Counted from the stretch's first letter, positions 23,036 through 31,676 are shown. The stretch is DNA of 40,797 nucleotides from Chloroflexota bacterium (GCA_026389585.1 JAPLHP010000095.1:1-40797), one strand, 5' to 3'. Made by a program: numbers and translations. The notes: generated by a model from the sequence alone, not told the origin.

Positions 23036-24247
23036 CTAAGGCGCACCCACTACAGTAACTCCACAGACAAACTTGCCGGGATGTCCTCCCTGATTATGTG
23101 CTAATCCCAGCTTGACATCTTTGAGCTGACGTGAAGGTTCGTCGGCCTTCTTTTGGATCTGCTTGTATATTTCATAGACCTCGCGGCAACCGCTGGCACC
23201 TATGGGGTGGCCGAATGACTTCAGCCCTCCACTTATGTTCACCGGCATTTCTCCATCAAGATAGTACGCCCTCTTGTCGGTCATCTGCTCCTTGAACTTG
23301 CCGGTCTCGCAGAGAGACAGCGACTCGGAAGCAATAAGCTCAGCAATGCTGAAGCAGTCATGCAGTTCCACCATGTCCAGTTCCTTCCGGGGGTTCTTTA
23401 TACCCGCTTCGGCATAAGCTGCCTTTGCAGCCGCCTGCGTGGCATCCCAGTAAGTGAAGTCGTAGTCTATCCGCTCCTTGCCCCATCCCGGGCTGGCCGA
23501 CATGCCGAACGCCTTGATAGTAACGTAGTCTTGCCGATACTTCTTGGCATCCTCTGTGCGGCAGAGTATGGCCGCTGAAGCACCGTCGGTCACTCCGCAG
23601 CAGTCGAAAAGTCCTAAAGGCCAAGCAATCATAGGAGCATTGAGTACCTGCTCCACAGTCACCTCTCTCCTCAGATGCGCCTTGGGATTCTTTGCTCCAT
23701 AGAAGTGGCTCTTGACCGAGATCTCGGCCAGGACTCTCTTGCCTTCTTCGTTGCTGAGGCCATATTTGGCGAAGTAGGCCACGGCCGCCATAGCATATCT
23801 CCCCGGACCGGTGCCGAACGCGCCGTAGACCGGTTCCCAGCGTCCGATCCAGACTGAAGGCAGTCCGCCGAAACCCATGTCCTTAACCTTCTCCACCCCT
23901 ACAGCCATCACCAGGTCATAACCCTTGGCGGCCAAGGCGAAAGTGGCTCCCCGAAGGGACTCTGCGCCAGTGCCGCAGGCATTCTCTACACGGGTCACCG
24001 GAATGTACTGGGTCTGCAACGTGCTGGAGACCAGTGTGCCGGTGGCGACGCCGCCTTCCGAAAGCTGAGTACCCCACTGGGTCCCCTGCCAAATCGCCTG
24101 TATGTCCTTGATCTCTACACCAGCATCTTTGCAGGCCTCGTCGACGGCCTCGGTGATCATATCCTTGGCATCGGCATCCCATCTCTCACCGAACTTGGTG
24201 CAGCCCATGCCTACGATAGCGACTTTGTCCTTTATACTCTCTGCCAT
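23036..24247 (-). CDS. thiolase-family protein (SCP2/archaeal acetoacetyl-CoA thiolase type)
   Basis: 403 residues of the thiolase superfamily. The nucleophilic Cys91 is in RVENACGTGAESLRG. The conserved loops HDCFSIAELIASE, GGLKSFGHPIGASG (catalytic His) and AHNQGGHPGKFVCGVTVVG are intact. An AGGAGAG site precedes the ATG. It lies 23 bases downstream of the HMG-CoA-synthase-like/DUF35 gene. In archaea a thiolase, HMG-CoA synthase and DUF35 protein form one complex that channels acetoacetyl-CoA, and this pair has the same three parts in two genes. Because the synthase-like partner seems to lack its catalytic residues, the pathway may be acyl-CoA cleavage or condensation other than mevalonate synthesis. 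Confidence 0.9.
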   Translation of the reverse strand: MAESIKDKVAIVGMGCTKFGERWDADAKDMITEAVDEACKDAGVEIKDIQAIWQGTQWGTQLSEGGVATGTLVSSTLQTQYIPVTRVENACGTGAESLRGATFALAAKGYDLVMAVGVEKVKDMGFGGLPSVWIGRWEPVYGAFGTGPGRYAMAAVAYFAKYGLSNEEGKRVLAEISVKSHFYGAKNPKAHLRREVTVEQVLNAPMIAWPLGLFDCCGVTDGASAAILCRTEDAKKYRQDYVTIKAFGMSASPGWGKERIDYDFTYWDATQAAAKAAYAEAGIKNPRKELDMVELHDCFSIAELIASESLSLCETGKFKEQMTDKRAYYLDGEMPVNISGGLKSFGHPIGASGCREVYEIYKQIQKKADEPSRQLKDVKLGLAHNQGGHPGKFVCGVTVVGAP

Positions 24248-24270
24248 CGCTCTCCTTTCCTAATTCCGCC

Positions 24271-25710
24271 CTAGTCCCTGGCCGGCCGGCATTTCCAGAA
24301 GTAGTTGTGGACGCCCAGAGCATCGTGGATTCTCCGGAAGGTCATCTCCATCGGCATACCCACTTTGATGGTCTTCACATCCCGATCGGTCACCTGGCTG
24401 AAGATACGCACTCCACCTTCCAGGTTGATAGCCCCCAGAATGTTCGGCGGGTCAGTGACCGCGGTTCTCTCATCCATGCTGTAGGTGAAGAGGACTCCCT
24501 TCCGTTCCGACAGGGGCACTTCCTCCAGGTACTTCTCCTCAGCCTGGCAGTACATGCACCGCTTCTGCAGCGGGAATTGGGTCTTGTCGCACTTCTTGCA
24601 GTGATGTCCATGGCAGCGATACACCCAGTTGCGATCTCTCCACATGGCTGTCAGGGAGGTCCGCGGCCTAGTCATGGGTGGTGCCGTTTGCCAAGCCGGC
24701 CCATCATCAGATACCATGAGGTTCCTGAAGGTAACGTACTTCCCGTAGTTTTCCAGCATGACCTTGGAGGCCAGATGTCTCTTGATTCCCCTGCGGTCCC
24801 TGATCTTCTCAATGGCTTGGGTCACTTTCAGCGCGTGAACGTCGGTGCCATCTCCCCAGTTGCCAAACAGAATCTTATCCCCTGGCTTGGAGTCCTCAAG
24901 CGCCTGCACCAGGGTCATCAGGGCCATGGCCGCACCGGTGTTGCCGACGTTATCGAAGAGCGGCGCTGTCACCTGTGTCTTCGGATCGGCCCCGAGGGCT
25001 ACCGCCACCGCCTGGTGGCTCCTGGCATTAGGACCATAGAAAGCGACCTTGGCGAAATCCTTGGCTGTCATCTTGTGCGCCTTGAGGAAGCCAGCGAAGG
25101 CCTTCTTCATGTGTTTTTCGTAGCCTTCGTCCAGAATGAAACGCTCTTCCCACTGGCGCGGGAACCGGTCGGTCTCGAGGCGCCAGACATCGAGGAACTC
25201 GCTATACGTGTAGGCGCTGGCTTCGATCTCGACGGCGATGTCGGTAGCCCCGATCAATAGGGCGGCCGCACCGTCGCCCAGAGCGCCCTCACCGGCCGAG
25301 TTGGGCACCGGCAAGCGGCAGTCCGCAACGACGACCAGCACTTTCTTGGCTGACCCTGCCTTCACGGCATCCAGAGCCGCTCGGAGGGCTAGCGTCCCAG
25401 CTCTCAGAGAATTGCCGAAATCGCTGGTGGTGACATCTTCGCGGAGGTCCAGAGCTGCCGCTACAAAACTGGCTGATTGTTTCTCTTTGAACGGTGCTGT
25501 CGTGCTGGCGAAGTACACGGCATCCACAGTCTTTTTGTCTGTGCCCTTGAGGCAGTCTGTCCCGGCCTCGACGGCCATAGTGATGCTATCCTCATCGCAG
25601 TTGCATATAGCTTTCTCCCCCTTTCCACCTCCACCCCAGACCTGGCCCAGAATCGCCCGACTGAGCCTGTACATAGGGATATAAGCCCCATAAGAAACTA
25701 TTCCGGCCAT
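24271..25710 (-). CDS. HMG-CoA-synthase-like protein fused to a DUF35 zinc ribbon/OB-fold domain; catalytic residues absent
   Basis: 479 residues. Residues about 1-330 match the thiolase-fold HMG-CoA synthase family (SYGAYIPMYRLSR, EGALGDGAAALLIG, LFGNWGDGTD). Residues about 360-479 are DUF35: zinc-ribbon cysteines C371-C374 and C385-C388, then an OB fold (GVLFTYSMDERTAVTDPP, AINLEGGVRIFSQV). Compared from memory with Staphylococcus HMG-CoA synthase, catalytic Glu79, Cys111 and His233 align with Thr70, Leu102 and Tyr225. It is therefore probably not a conventional HMG-CoA synthase. A strong site (AAAGGAG) precedes the ATG. It is paired with the thiolase downstream, so it may act as a scaffold or acyl-CoA-binding partner. 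Confidence 0.85.
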   Translation of the reverse strand: MAGIVSYGAYIPMYRLSRAILGQVWGGGGKGEKAICNCDEDSITMAVEAGTDCLKGTDKKTVDAVYFASTTAPFKEKQSASFVAAALDLREDVTTSDFGNSLRAGTLALRAALDAVKAGSAKKVLVVVADCRLPVPNSAGEGALGDGAAALLIGATDIAVEIEASAYTYSEFLDVWRLETDRFPRQWEERFILDEGYEKHMKKAFAGFLKAHKMTAKDFAKVAFYGPNARSHQAVAVALGADPKTQVTAPLFDNVGNTGAAMALMTLVQALEDSKPGDKILFGNWGDGTDVHALKVTQAIEKIRDRRGIKRHLASKVMLENYGKYVTFRNLMVSDDGPAWQTAPPMTRPRTSLTAMWRDRNWVYRCHGHHCKKCDKTQFPLQKRCMYCQAEEKYLEEVPLSERKGVLFTYSMDERTAVTDPPNILGAINLEGGVRIFSQVTDRDVKTIKVGMPMEMTFRRIHDALGVHNYFWKCRPARD

Positions 25711-25817
25711 ATCTACTCCTTTCCTCTTCCAGGTTTAGACCTTTTTGTCTACGCTAAGACCAGGCTGCTGATAATTATATTCCTAATCACCATCCCAAGG
25801 CAAAAATAATTAGCATC

Positions 25818-26495
25818 TCATGTGCTAAGTTCGTTCTCGGGAACCCCCCCCGAAGACTTCGGGAAGAGGCAGGACAAAACCAGGCAGCAGCTATCACAAA
25901 GAGGGACTCTTCTGCAGGCGGTTTTGCCGTGGCGAACCAGGAGGGCATGATATTCATTGAACAGTGACTCGTCATGGGAAAGACGCTGCATAAAGAGTAC
26001 CTGGAAAGCAGCATAGCTATTGTTCGAAGGCGCCAGACCGAGGCGGGTGATAATACGGCGAGTATAGGCATCAATAACGAAGATAGGTTTGCGGGCAGCG
26101 TACAGGATTATGGAGTCCGCAGTCTCTTCACCCACGCCGTGGACAGAAAGAAGCTCCTGTCGCAGTGCAGGGACATCCAGCGCAAACAGCCTGTCGAGGT
26201 TATCATCATAATGTGCTCCCAGCCAGTCGACAAAAGCCTTGATCTTCCTCGCCTTAACATTGTAATAACCCGAGGAGTAAATCAACCGGGCCAACTCGCC
26301 CTCGGGAAGCTGCCGCAGCCTATCGACGGAGAGCACCTCTCTGTCCTTCAGATTGCTGATAGCCTTCTCCACATTGCCCCAGGCTGCCGACTGGGTGAGA
26401 ATAGCCCCAACAATCATTTCCAGGGGAGTCTCTGCCGGCCACCAGTGCTGAGGGCCGTAGCGATCGAGAAGACGATGGTAAACATCTAGCAGCAT
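25818..26495 (-). CDS. endonuclease III-like DNA glycosylase (HhH-GPD), MagIII-like
   Basis: 225 residues of the HhH-GPD base-excision repair family. The helix-hairpin-helix is near residues 115-127 (LLSVHGVGEETADS) and the catalytic Asp is D142 (FVIDAYTRRI). The Lys that gives endonuclease III its lyase activity aligns with Glu124, as in the monofunctional MagIII type, so an alkylbase glycosylase is more likely than a bifunctional Nth. Near the C-terminus the cysteines CRRVPLCDSC...C fit a 4Fe-4S cluster with one residue less than the usual first spacing. An AGAGG site lies 7 bases before the ATG. It precedes sfsA's neighbourhood on the same strand. Confidence 0.88.
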   Translation of the reverse strand: MLLDVYHRLLDRYGPQHWWPAETPLEMIVGAILTQSAAWGNVEKAISNLKDREVLSVDRLRQLPEGELARLIYSSGYYNVKARKIKAFVDWLGAHYDDNLDRLFALDVPALRQELLSVHGVGEETADSIILYAARKPIFVIDAYTRRIITRLGLAPSNNSYAAFQVLFMQRLSHDESLFNEYHALLVRHGKTACRRVPLCDSCCLVLSCLFPKSSGGVPENELST

Positions 26496-26527
26496 GGGGC
26501 ATCAGCCTCTTGAATAGCTGCCACTTC

Positions 26528-27217
26528 TTAGAAATTGACTGGTACCTGCCCGGCCAGTCCGATTTCCTTCGGGCTTACCCTGCACTTAAAGGCGTAGATG
26601 CCCACCCCTTCGCTTTGAGCCGATCTTAGAGTCTGCCCAAACTCGGCATCAATCACATCGTTCGGAGAAAAGCCCCTGGCGTCCTCTCGTTGGATCACAA
26701 ACATGATCGCCGCTTCATACCCTTCCTTCTTAGCCCAGATCAAGCTTTCAACGTGGTGTCTGCCCCGCAGGGTGGGCGCATCGGGAAAGAGAGCAACACC
26801 ACTTTGAACAAGTGTGCTCGATTTTATTTCGAGGAAGCACTGCGAGCCACGGTGGCTTAACAGAAAGTCCAGTCTGCTTCTCCCGCGGGGTACTTCCCGG
26901 CGTATTGAGGAATAGCGTTCAAACTTAGGCAAAGCCTTCTTGCTCAAAGCCTCGTACACCAGTTCGGCAGGCACGCGATCATCCACCGAAACAAACTTTC
27001 CGTCCAGTTCAACTACTACCAGGTCATATCTTGTTGCCCGAGTGGGCGACGATCTATCAGCCAGGAAGACTTTACTCCCCGGCAAAAGCACCGTCTCCAG
27101 CCTCCCCGAATTGGCGAGATAGACTTTTTCAGTCTTGCCTGCCAGCTTCACGACGCAGGAGAAACGATTCTCCCTTTTGATAAAACTAGCCTGCACTACC
27201 TGGTCAGCTATTTTCAT
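26528..27217 (-). CDS. sfsA: SfsA family protein
   Basis: 229 residues, matching the family. The N-terminal OB-like part has YLANSGRLETVLLPGSKVFL and the following nuclease-fold part has RREVPRGRSRLDFLLSH, CFLEIKSSTL and TLRGRHHVESLIW. Asp in RLDFLL and the EIK triad resemble a PD-(D/E)XK active site. SfsA was named for sugar fermentation stimulation in E. coli; its biochemical role is uncertain and a nucleic-acid function is suspected from the fold. It lies 19 bases after the molybdenum enzyme gene. No clear ribosome site precedes the ATG, so expression may depend on readthrough. Confidence 0.93.
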   Translation of the reverse strand: MKIADQVVQASFIKRENRFSCVVKLAGKTEKVYLANSGRLETVLLPGSKVFLADRSSPTRATRYDLVVVELDGKFVSVDDRVPAELVYEALSKKALPKFERYSSIRREVPRGRSRLDFLLSHRGSQCFLEIKSSTLVQSGVALFPDAPTLRGRHHVESLIWAKKEGYEAAIMFVIQREDARGFSPNDVIDAEFGQTLRSAQSEGVGIYAFKCRVSPKEIGLAGQVPVNF

Positions 27218-27236
27218 TCTGGCAACCGTACATAGT

Positions 27237-29321
27237 TCAGGAGTCTGCCCTGTATACGCGGCACAGCAGGCCCTTGATCTGTGGATAGCCCGATACGGGG
27301 TCGAAAGCCTGGAGATCCGTCAGGTCATTGGCATTGGCCTGCGCCCAGCCATGGGGGACGGTGACTACTTTGGGCGCTATATCTTCGGTGACCCGGACCT
27401 TGAGCTTGATGCGGCCCTTCGGGGTTTCAACGTAGATCATATCATGGTTGATGATCCCATAGTCCCTGGCAGTGGTCGGGTGAATCTCCGCGATAGGCTC
27501 CGGGTTGCGGCGGCGCATCTGGGTCATGTTGCGGCACTGGGTATGAGTGAACTCCTTCATTCTGCCGCCGGTAATCAGGATGAGGGGATACTTCTTGGCC
27601 AGATCAGGAGTGCTCACCGGGCTCTGGGTGGGCTCCCGATGGGTTGGGATCGGATCAAAGCCGGCGTCTTTCAAGGCTTGGGAGAATATCTCGATCTTCT
27701 TGGACGGCGTGCGGAAGCCGAATGTATCCCGGGCATCGTACTTCCTCTTGTCGAAGAAGAAGCCCTCGGGCTTTTCCTTGAGCTGTTGCAGCGTCACGCC
27801 GCTCGGTTCCAGCAGCATGGATATGACTTCCTCATCGGTCTTCCAAGGGAAGTACTTCTCCATCCCCAGTCGCCGAGCCAGTTCTGTCCAGATCTTCCAG
27901 TCGGCCCAGGCTTCGCCGGGCGGCTGGCAGACCTGCTTGCGCAGCAGCATGTAAGGCAGGCCAGAGTTGATGCCGTAGACCATGCCCAACCCCATCTTCT
28001 CCAGGAAGGTGCAGGCAGGAAGGACATAGTGGGAGATCTCGGCTGTCTCTGTCATGAAGGGATTGAAGGTTACCACCAGATCGAGCTTCTTGATAGCTTC
28101 GACGGTCTTCTTGGTCTCCGGCATGGTCAGCGCCGGGTTACCGCCGGTGGCAATCAAGGCCTTGATGGGATATGGCTTGCCGCTTAATACCTGGTCCGGC
28201 CAGGGCATGGCCTGCCCGTATGGGACCGGCCTGCCCCAGGTCTTGTAGAACATGGGAAATTCCTTTGCACCCACCGGCTCTTCTTCCACGGGAATCCTGA
28301 GATCGGTGAGCTTCACGAGCGGACACATGGCCCAGCCGCCCTCGGTGTCCAGATTGCCCGTAACGGTCTCGATGATACACAGCAGGCGCTCTGCCTGAAG
28401 AGCGTTGCCGCTGTGGGCCAGAACGCAGGTACCCGGTATGATGGCCATGGGCTTTGTCAGGGCCATGATGCGCGCCGCCTTGCGGATGTCGGCCGCCGGC
28501 ACCCATGTGATCCCTTCGACCTTCTCCGGTGTGTAGGGCTTCACATGTTCCTTCAATTCTTCAAAGCCCAGCGTGTACTTGTCCATGTAATTCTGGTCGT
28601 ACATTCCCTCAGAGATGATCACGTTTAGAAAGCCCAGCCCCAGGGCAATATCAGTGCCGGGACGGATCTGGAGATGCAGGCCCTTCTTCGCCAGCGGTGT
28701 GCGCTTGGGGTCTATCACAATAAGCCTTGTTTCATCCCTGTCAGCCCTCTCGTGTAGCATGTCGGCCCACATGAAACGCGATTGGTCCATATTGCTGCCC
28801 CAGACGATGGCACAGGCCGAGGTGTACGGATCCTCACTGGTATACCGGCCAAAGGTGAGCAGGTGAGCCACCACGCGGATGCGGAAGCAGATGCTCTCCA
28901 CTGATATCAGGTTCGGTGTGCCAAAAGCACCCTTGAAGCGCTGGGTAAAAGTGGCCAGTTCCACGTTCTCGGTAGCCATAGACCCGTTGTAGACGGTCAG
29001 GGCGTGTGCTCCGAACTCGGCCTTGATCTTCGCTAGCTTATCGGTTATCTCATCGAGCGCCTGCTCCCAGGAGAGGCGCTGCCAGGCCCCGTCCACCTTC
29101 TTCATAGGGTGCAGGACACGGTCCCTGGCATTGGCGTACTCCACCAGGTTGTCACCCCTGGGGCACAGGCGGCCCCTGTTGAGCGGGTGCTCTGGCATGC
29201 CTTTGACCTTGACCAGCTTGCCGTCCTTGACATAGGCGTCAATGCCGCACCCGGCAACACATAGTATGCAGTCGCTCTTGATCAGTGTGGTTCCATCGGG
29301 CAGAGTACTAGAGGTAGTCAT
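27237..29321 (-). CDS. molybdopterin/tungstopterin oxidoreductase of the DMSO reductase family (single subunit, cytoplasmic)
   Basis: 694 residues. The N-terminal 4Fe-4S motif is C18-x2-C21-x3-C25-x27-C53. The putative metal ligand is Cys145 (SVESICFRIR); no Sec codon is involved. Molybdopterin domains follow (VWGSNMDQSRFMWADML, IVIDPKRTPLAKKG), and the C-terminal molydopterin-binding domain contains LILITGGRMKEFTHTQ and VVTVPHGWAQANAND. There is no twin-arginine signal, so it is predicted cytoplasmic. No electron-transfer or membrane subunit is adjacent. This solitary layout and the cysteine pattern recall acetylene hydratase and related hydratases or reductases, but substrate cannot be read from sequence. 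An ideal AAGGAGGT site precedes the ATG. Confidence 0.88.
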   Translation of the reverse strand: MTTSSTLPDGTTLIKSDCILCVAGCGIDAYVKDGKLVKVKGMPEHPLNRGRLCPRGDNLVEYANARDRVLHPMKKVDGAWQRLSWEQALDEITDKLAKIKAEFGAHALTVYNGSMATENVELATFTQRFKGAFGTPNLISVESICFRIRVVAHLLTFGRYTSEDPYTSACAIVWGSNMDQSRFMWADMLHERADRDETRLIVIDPKRTPLAKKGLHLQIRPGTDIALGLGFLNVIISEGMYDQNYMDKYTLGFEELKEHVKPYTPEKVEGITWVPAADIRKAARIMALTKPMAIIPGTCVLAHSGNALQAERLLCIIETVTGNLDTEGGWAMCPLVKLTDLRIPVEEEPVGAKEFPMFYKTWGRPVPYGQAMPWPDQVLSGKPYPIKALIATGGNPALTMPETKKTVEAIKKLDLVVTFNPFMTETAEISHYVLPACTFLEKMGLGMVYGINSGLPYMLLRKQVCQPPGEAWADWKIWTELARRLGMEKYFPWKTDEEVISMLLEPSGVTLQQLKEKPEGFFFDKRKYDARDTFGFRTPSKKIEIFSQALKDAGFDPIPTHREPTQSPVSTPDLAKKYPLILITGGRMKEFTHTQCRNMTQMRRRNPEPIAEIHPTTARDYGIINHDMIYVETPKGRIKLKVRVTEDIAPKVVTVPHGWAQANANDLTDLQAFDPVSGYPQIKGLLCRVYRADS

Positions 29322-29651
29322 TTTGTACCTCCTTACAAATTAATGCCTTCCCAGCAATGCCGAGAAGGCATTCAATTACTCCCTATTTGCCGTCTCGGTC
29401 GTTGCCGATCCAAGCGAGCCCTTTTCAGGACAACAACGCTCACCGCCATAAGGTCGATGGCACTCTCAGAGTAACAAATCACGGCATCATATGTCAAGCG
29501 CAGTGCAGGGATACCCGTTGGAGCATGGCTAGAGCAAGGGATTCTTTCGAACCCGACTGGTACTGAAGAGCGTGATACCTTGACCTCTCCGGTTTTCCGC
29601 GATGATTGCCAGAGAGTGTAGTGAACCCGCCGGGTCGCATGATCCAGCATC
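29322..29651. other. 330-base intergenic region upstream of the molybdenum enzyme gene
   Basis: No gene seen. It holds a 9-bp inverted repeat, AATGCCTTC (29342-29350) and GAAGGCATT (29364-29372), in the likely 5' leader of the molybdenum enzyme. A possible minus-strand promoter has TTGACA as the complement of 29492-29497 and a weak -10 (TTACTC) as the complement of 29469-29474, with a 17-base spacer. Confidence 0.4.
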
Positions 29652-30128
29652 TTACATTCTGTTGTTCATCGGAGGTACTTCCAGATTGTCAGCCGCATAG
29701 CAGACGAGAAGGTACTTCTCCAAGGGTATCTCCAGGGTCTGCCCCTTCTGCTGTTTCTCAAGTTGGAGGCAGAACTTCTTGTCCCACGTTCTGCAGTAGC
29801 CAAGCCATCTCGTCCTGTCGTCGGCTGATAGAGTATGTCTGAGTGTCCTTGTGTAATAGCACTTTACGTTCGCAATCCCAAGCTCTTTGAATACGTGCGT
29901 CATCCGAATGTTTGTCTGCTGTGTGTTTCCGGCTGTGTTGTTGACACTGGTCTCTTGTTCATATCTTCTGCCGATTGATTGGTGTGTCTTGCCAATATAG
30001 AGAATGTCGCTTGCTCCACGCAGACGCGTTATCATCCTGTTGAAGACAAACATATAGGTTACATTTGTGTCGGCTTGAGTGAGGAACTCAATCCAGTCGT
30101 GTTCCTTCCTTACTGTCTCGAAGTTCAT
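29652..30128 (-). CDS. stand-alone GIY-YIG domain protein
   Basis: 158 residues from ATG 30128, which has GGGGGGA 6 bases upstream; ATG 30134 would directly touch that site. The core looks like a GIY-YIG nuclease: YMFVFNRM in place of GIY, then ILYIGKTHQSIGRRYEQE, which contains the YIG, the Arg of the active site and an acidic residue. The C-terminal half (YTRTLRHTLSADDRTRWLGY, EKYLLVCYAADNLE) is not recognised. Solitary GIY-YIG proteins are common in mobile or defence contexts. The region beside it is intergenic on both sides, and the inverted-repeat island starts about 1.5 kb away. Function unknown. Confidence 0.7.
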   Translation of the reverse strand: MNFETVRKEHDWIEFLTQADTNVTYMFVFNRMITRLRGASDILYIGKTHQSIGRRYEQETSVNNTAGNTQQTNIRMTHVFKELGIANVKCYYTRTLRHTLSADDRTRWLGYCRTWDKKFCLQLEKQQKGQTLEIPLEKYLLVCYAADNLEVPPMNNRM

Positions 30129-30296
30129 GGCCATTCCCCCCAGACGTTTCTATTGATTGCCATAGCAACTGCGCGAATCTTATGGTAGAAGCACTAAGAG
30201 TGTCAAGTTTGGAGCGCAATAATCCCTTCGGACAGATTCTCCTCAGTTTCCTCTATTTTCAGACTGATAATATTCACCTCTGGTTGCACCATGACC

Positions 30297-31520
30297 TCAT
30301 GGGACCACAGTCAATATTTTCCTGGCCTGCTCCGGATGCATGGCAATAAAGCGCAGTTCGTCGTCGGTGAGATTGATCTGATTATGGGCGCTGGCATAGC
30401 GAACCAACTCCAGGATGCGTTTGGCTTCCCCCTTGTTGCTGAAGGTGATACCTAACCTGTTGTATACATGTTCAAAGCCAGCCAGCCCGCCAAATTCACC
30501 GGTGGTAATCACCCTCCCTTTGGGAGGCGGGGGCTCCAGATCCAGACCGAGAAGCTCATAGTCATAAAGCTCGTAATTGCGACGATCCTTAAGAGCGCCA
30601 TCAGCATGAATACCAGCCTCGTGAGCAAAGGCATTCTCCCCTACCCCAGGCTGATTGATGGGAATCGGAACGCCAAAGGCGCAGGAAACGTAGCTGGCCA
30701 GTTTGGCCGAGACTCTAAGGTTCAGAGGGTCACCAATTTTGTATTCTTCCATTTCCCGGGCGAACTTGATAGCCAGAATACAGCTCAGCAAATCCGCTTG
30801 CCCGGCCCTCTCACCCAATCCATTCACCGAGGTATTGACATAGGCATCCACTCCTCCATCAATGGCTCCACGCGCCCCGGCAATGGAGTTGGCCACCGCC
30901 ATGCCAAGATCATTATGGCAATGGATTTCGATGGGCATATCTACCTGCTCCGCCAGGGCCTTCACCCTTCTATAGATGGTATTCGGTGTTTCGTAACCCA
31001 GGGTATCACAGTATCTCATCCTGTCTGAACCAACCCCTTTCGCTGCCTGTGCAAAAGCCACCAGAAAACCCAGGTCCGTCCGAGATGCATCCTCGGCATT
31101 CACCCCGACGGTTTTCACGCTATGCTCCCTGGCACAGGTCACCGCTGCCACCATCTCCCGTATCACGGCCTCTCGATCCAGCCTGCCGCTGAACTTATGT
31201 TTAATCATCTGATCCGAAGTAGATATGGAAAGGTTCAGATCCTTCACACCAGTGGAGACTGCCTCAGCTACATCGGAAACCAGGGCCCGACACCAGCCCT
31301 CCAGAATGAGTTCCCCCATCACCCCCATTTCCTTCAACTGCAGGTTGGCCAGCACGTAGTTACGTTCGATCCTGGCATAAGGGAAGGCAAACTCCGACTG
31401 ATGGATACCCATCTGGCCGAGATACAGGTTCACCATCGTTTTCTGTAGCTTGGAAAGGTTAATTCGGGAGGACTGCACTGTATCCCGGTTAGTGACATCA
31501 ACGAAATAAATCTTGGGCAC
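30297..31520 (-). CDS. Re-citrate/homocitrate synthase-like enzyme (DRE-TIM metallolyase)
   Basis: 407 residues from GTG 31520, which has GGAG 6 bases upstream and gives the start MPKIYFVDVTNRDTVQ. The frame stays open to 31658, but that extension is intergenic repeat sequence and does not match the family. Active-site features: the NRDTVQ motif (usually RDG-x-Q), the metal HxH in IEIHCHNDLG, NTSVNGLGERAG and HEAGIHADG. The family includes homocitrate, isopropylmalate and Re-citrate synthases. The VTNRD-x-VQ start and KTMVNLYLGQMG segment recall the Re-citrate synthase-like group of anaerobes such as Syntrophus and Dehalococcoides, so an acetyl-CoA plus oxaloacetate reaction is a good guess. 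No nif genes are nearby. Confidence 0.82.
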   Translation of the reverse strand: MPKIYFVDVTNRDTVQSSRINLSKLQKTMVNLYLGQMGIHQSEFAFPYARIERNYVLANLQLKEMGVMGELILEGWCRALVSDVAEAVSTGVKDLNLSISTSDQMIKHKFSGRLDREAVIREMVAAVTCAREHSVKTVGVNAEDASRTDLGFLVAFAQAAKGVGSDRMRYCDTLGYETPNTIYRRVKALAEQVDMPIEIHCHNDLGMAVANSIAGARGAIDGGVDAYVNTSVNGLGERAGQADLLSCILAIKFAREMEEYKIGDPLNLRVSAKLASYVSCAFGVPIPINQPGVGENAFAHEAGIHADGALKDRRNYELYDYELLGLDLEPPPPKGRVITTGEFGGLAGFEHVYNRLGITFSNKGEAKRILELVRYASAHNQINLTDDELRFIAMHPEQARKILTVVP

Positions 31521-31582
31521 AAGAATCTCCAGTGGGCGCTTGGGCTGGTTGTACAGCCGTATGATACTGGAGTACCTCCAAG

Positions 31583-31642
31583 GTTTGCAAACTACCGTTA
31601 TTCCCCCACGGAAATCCCGGCCGCCGGGACGGTTCGCGAACC
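31583..31642. repeat. cluster of palindromes upstream of the citrate synthase-like gene
   Basis: Three exact palindromic elements lie close together: GTTTGCAAAC (31583-31592), CCCGGC-C-GCCGGG (31616-31628) and GGTTCGCGAACC (31631-31642), the last followed by CGCCCCTACA. The GTAGGGGCGGGTTCGCGAACC type of motif is a common dispersed intergenic repeat in several bacterial groups. Only one copy is seen here. Confidence 0.55.
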
Positions 31643-31657
31643 CGCCCCTACATCGCA

Positions 31658-31676
31658 CAATTGAGCGTTATTCATA
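31658..31676 (+). repeat. left arm of 19-bp inverted repeat bounding the accessory island
   Basis: CAATTGAGCGTTATTCATA is the exact reverse complement of 35438-35456. The two copies face each other across 3.8 kb that holds all the mobile or unknown genes of this part of the window. No target-site duplication is visible outside the arms. Confidence 0.8.

Noticed and set aside
31521-31658. N-terminal extension of the Re-citrate/homocitrate synthase-like protein
   Set aside because: The extension is encoded by palindromic intergenic repeat sequence, lacks homology to the family start, and GTG 31520 has a proper ribosome site.
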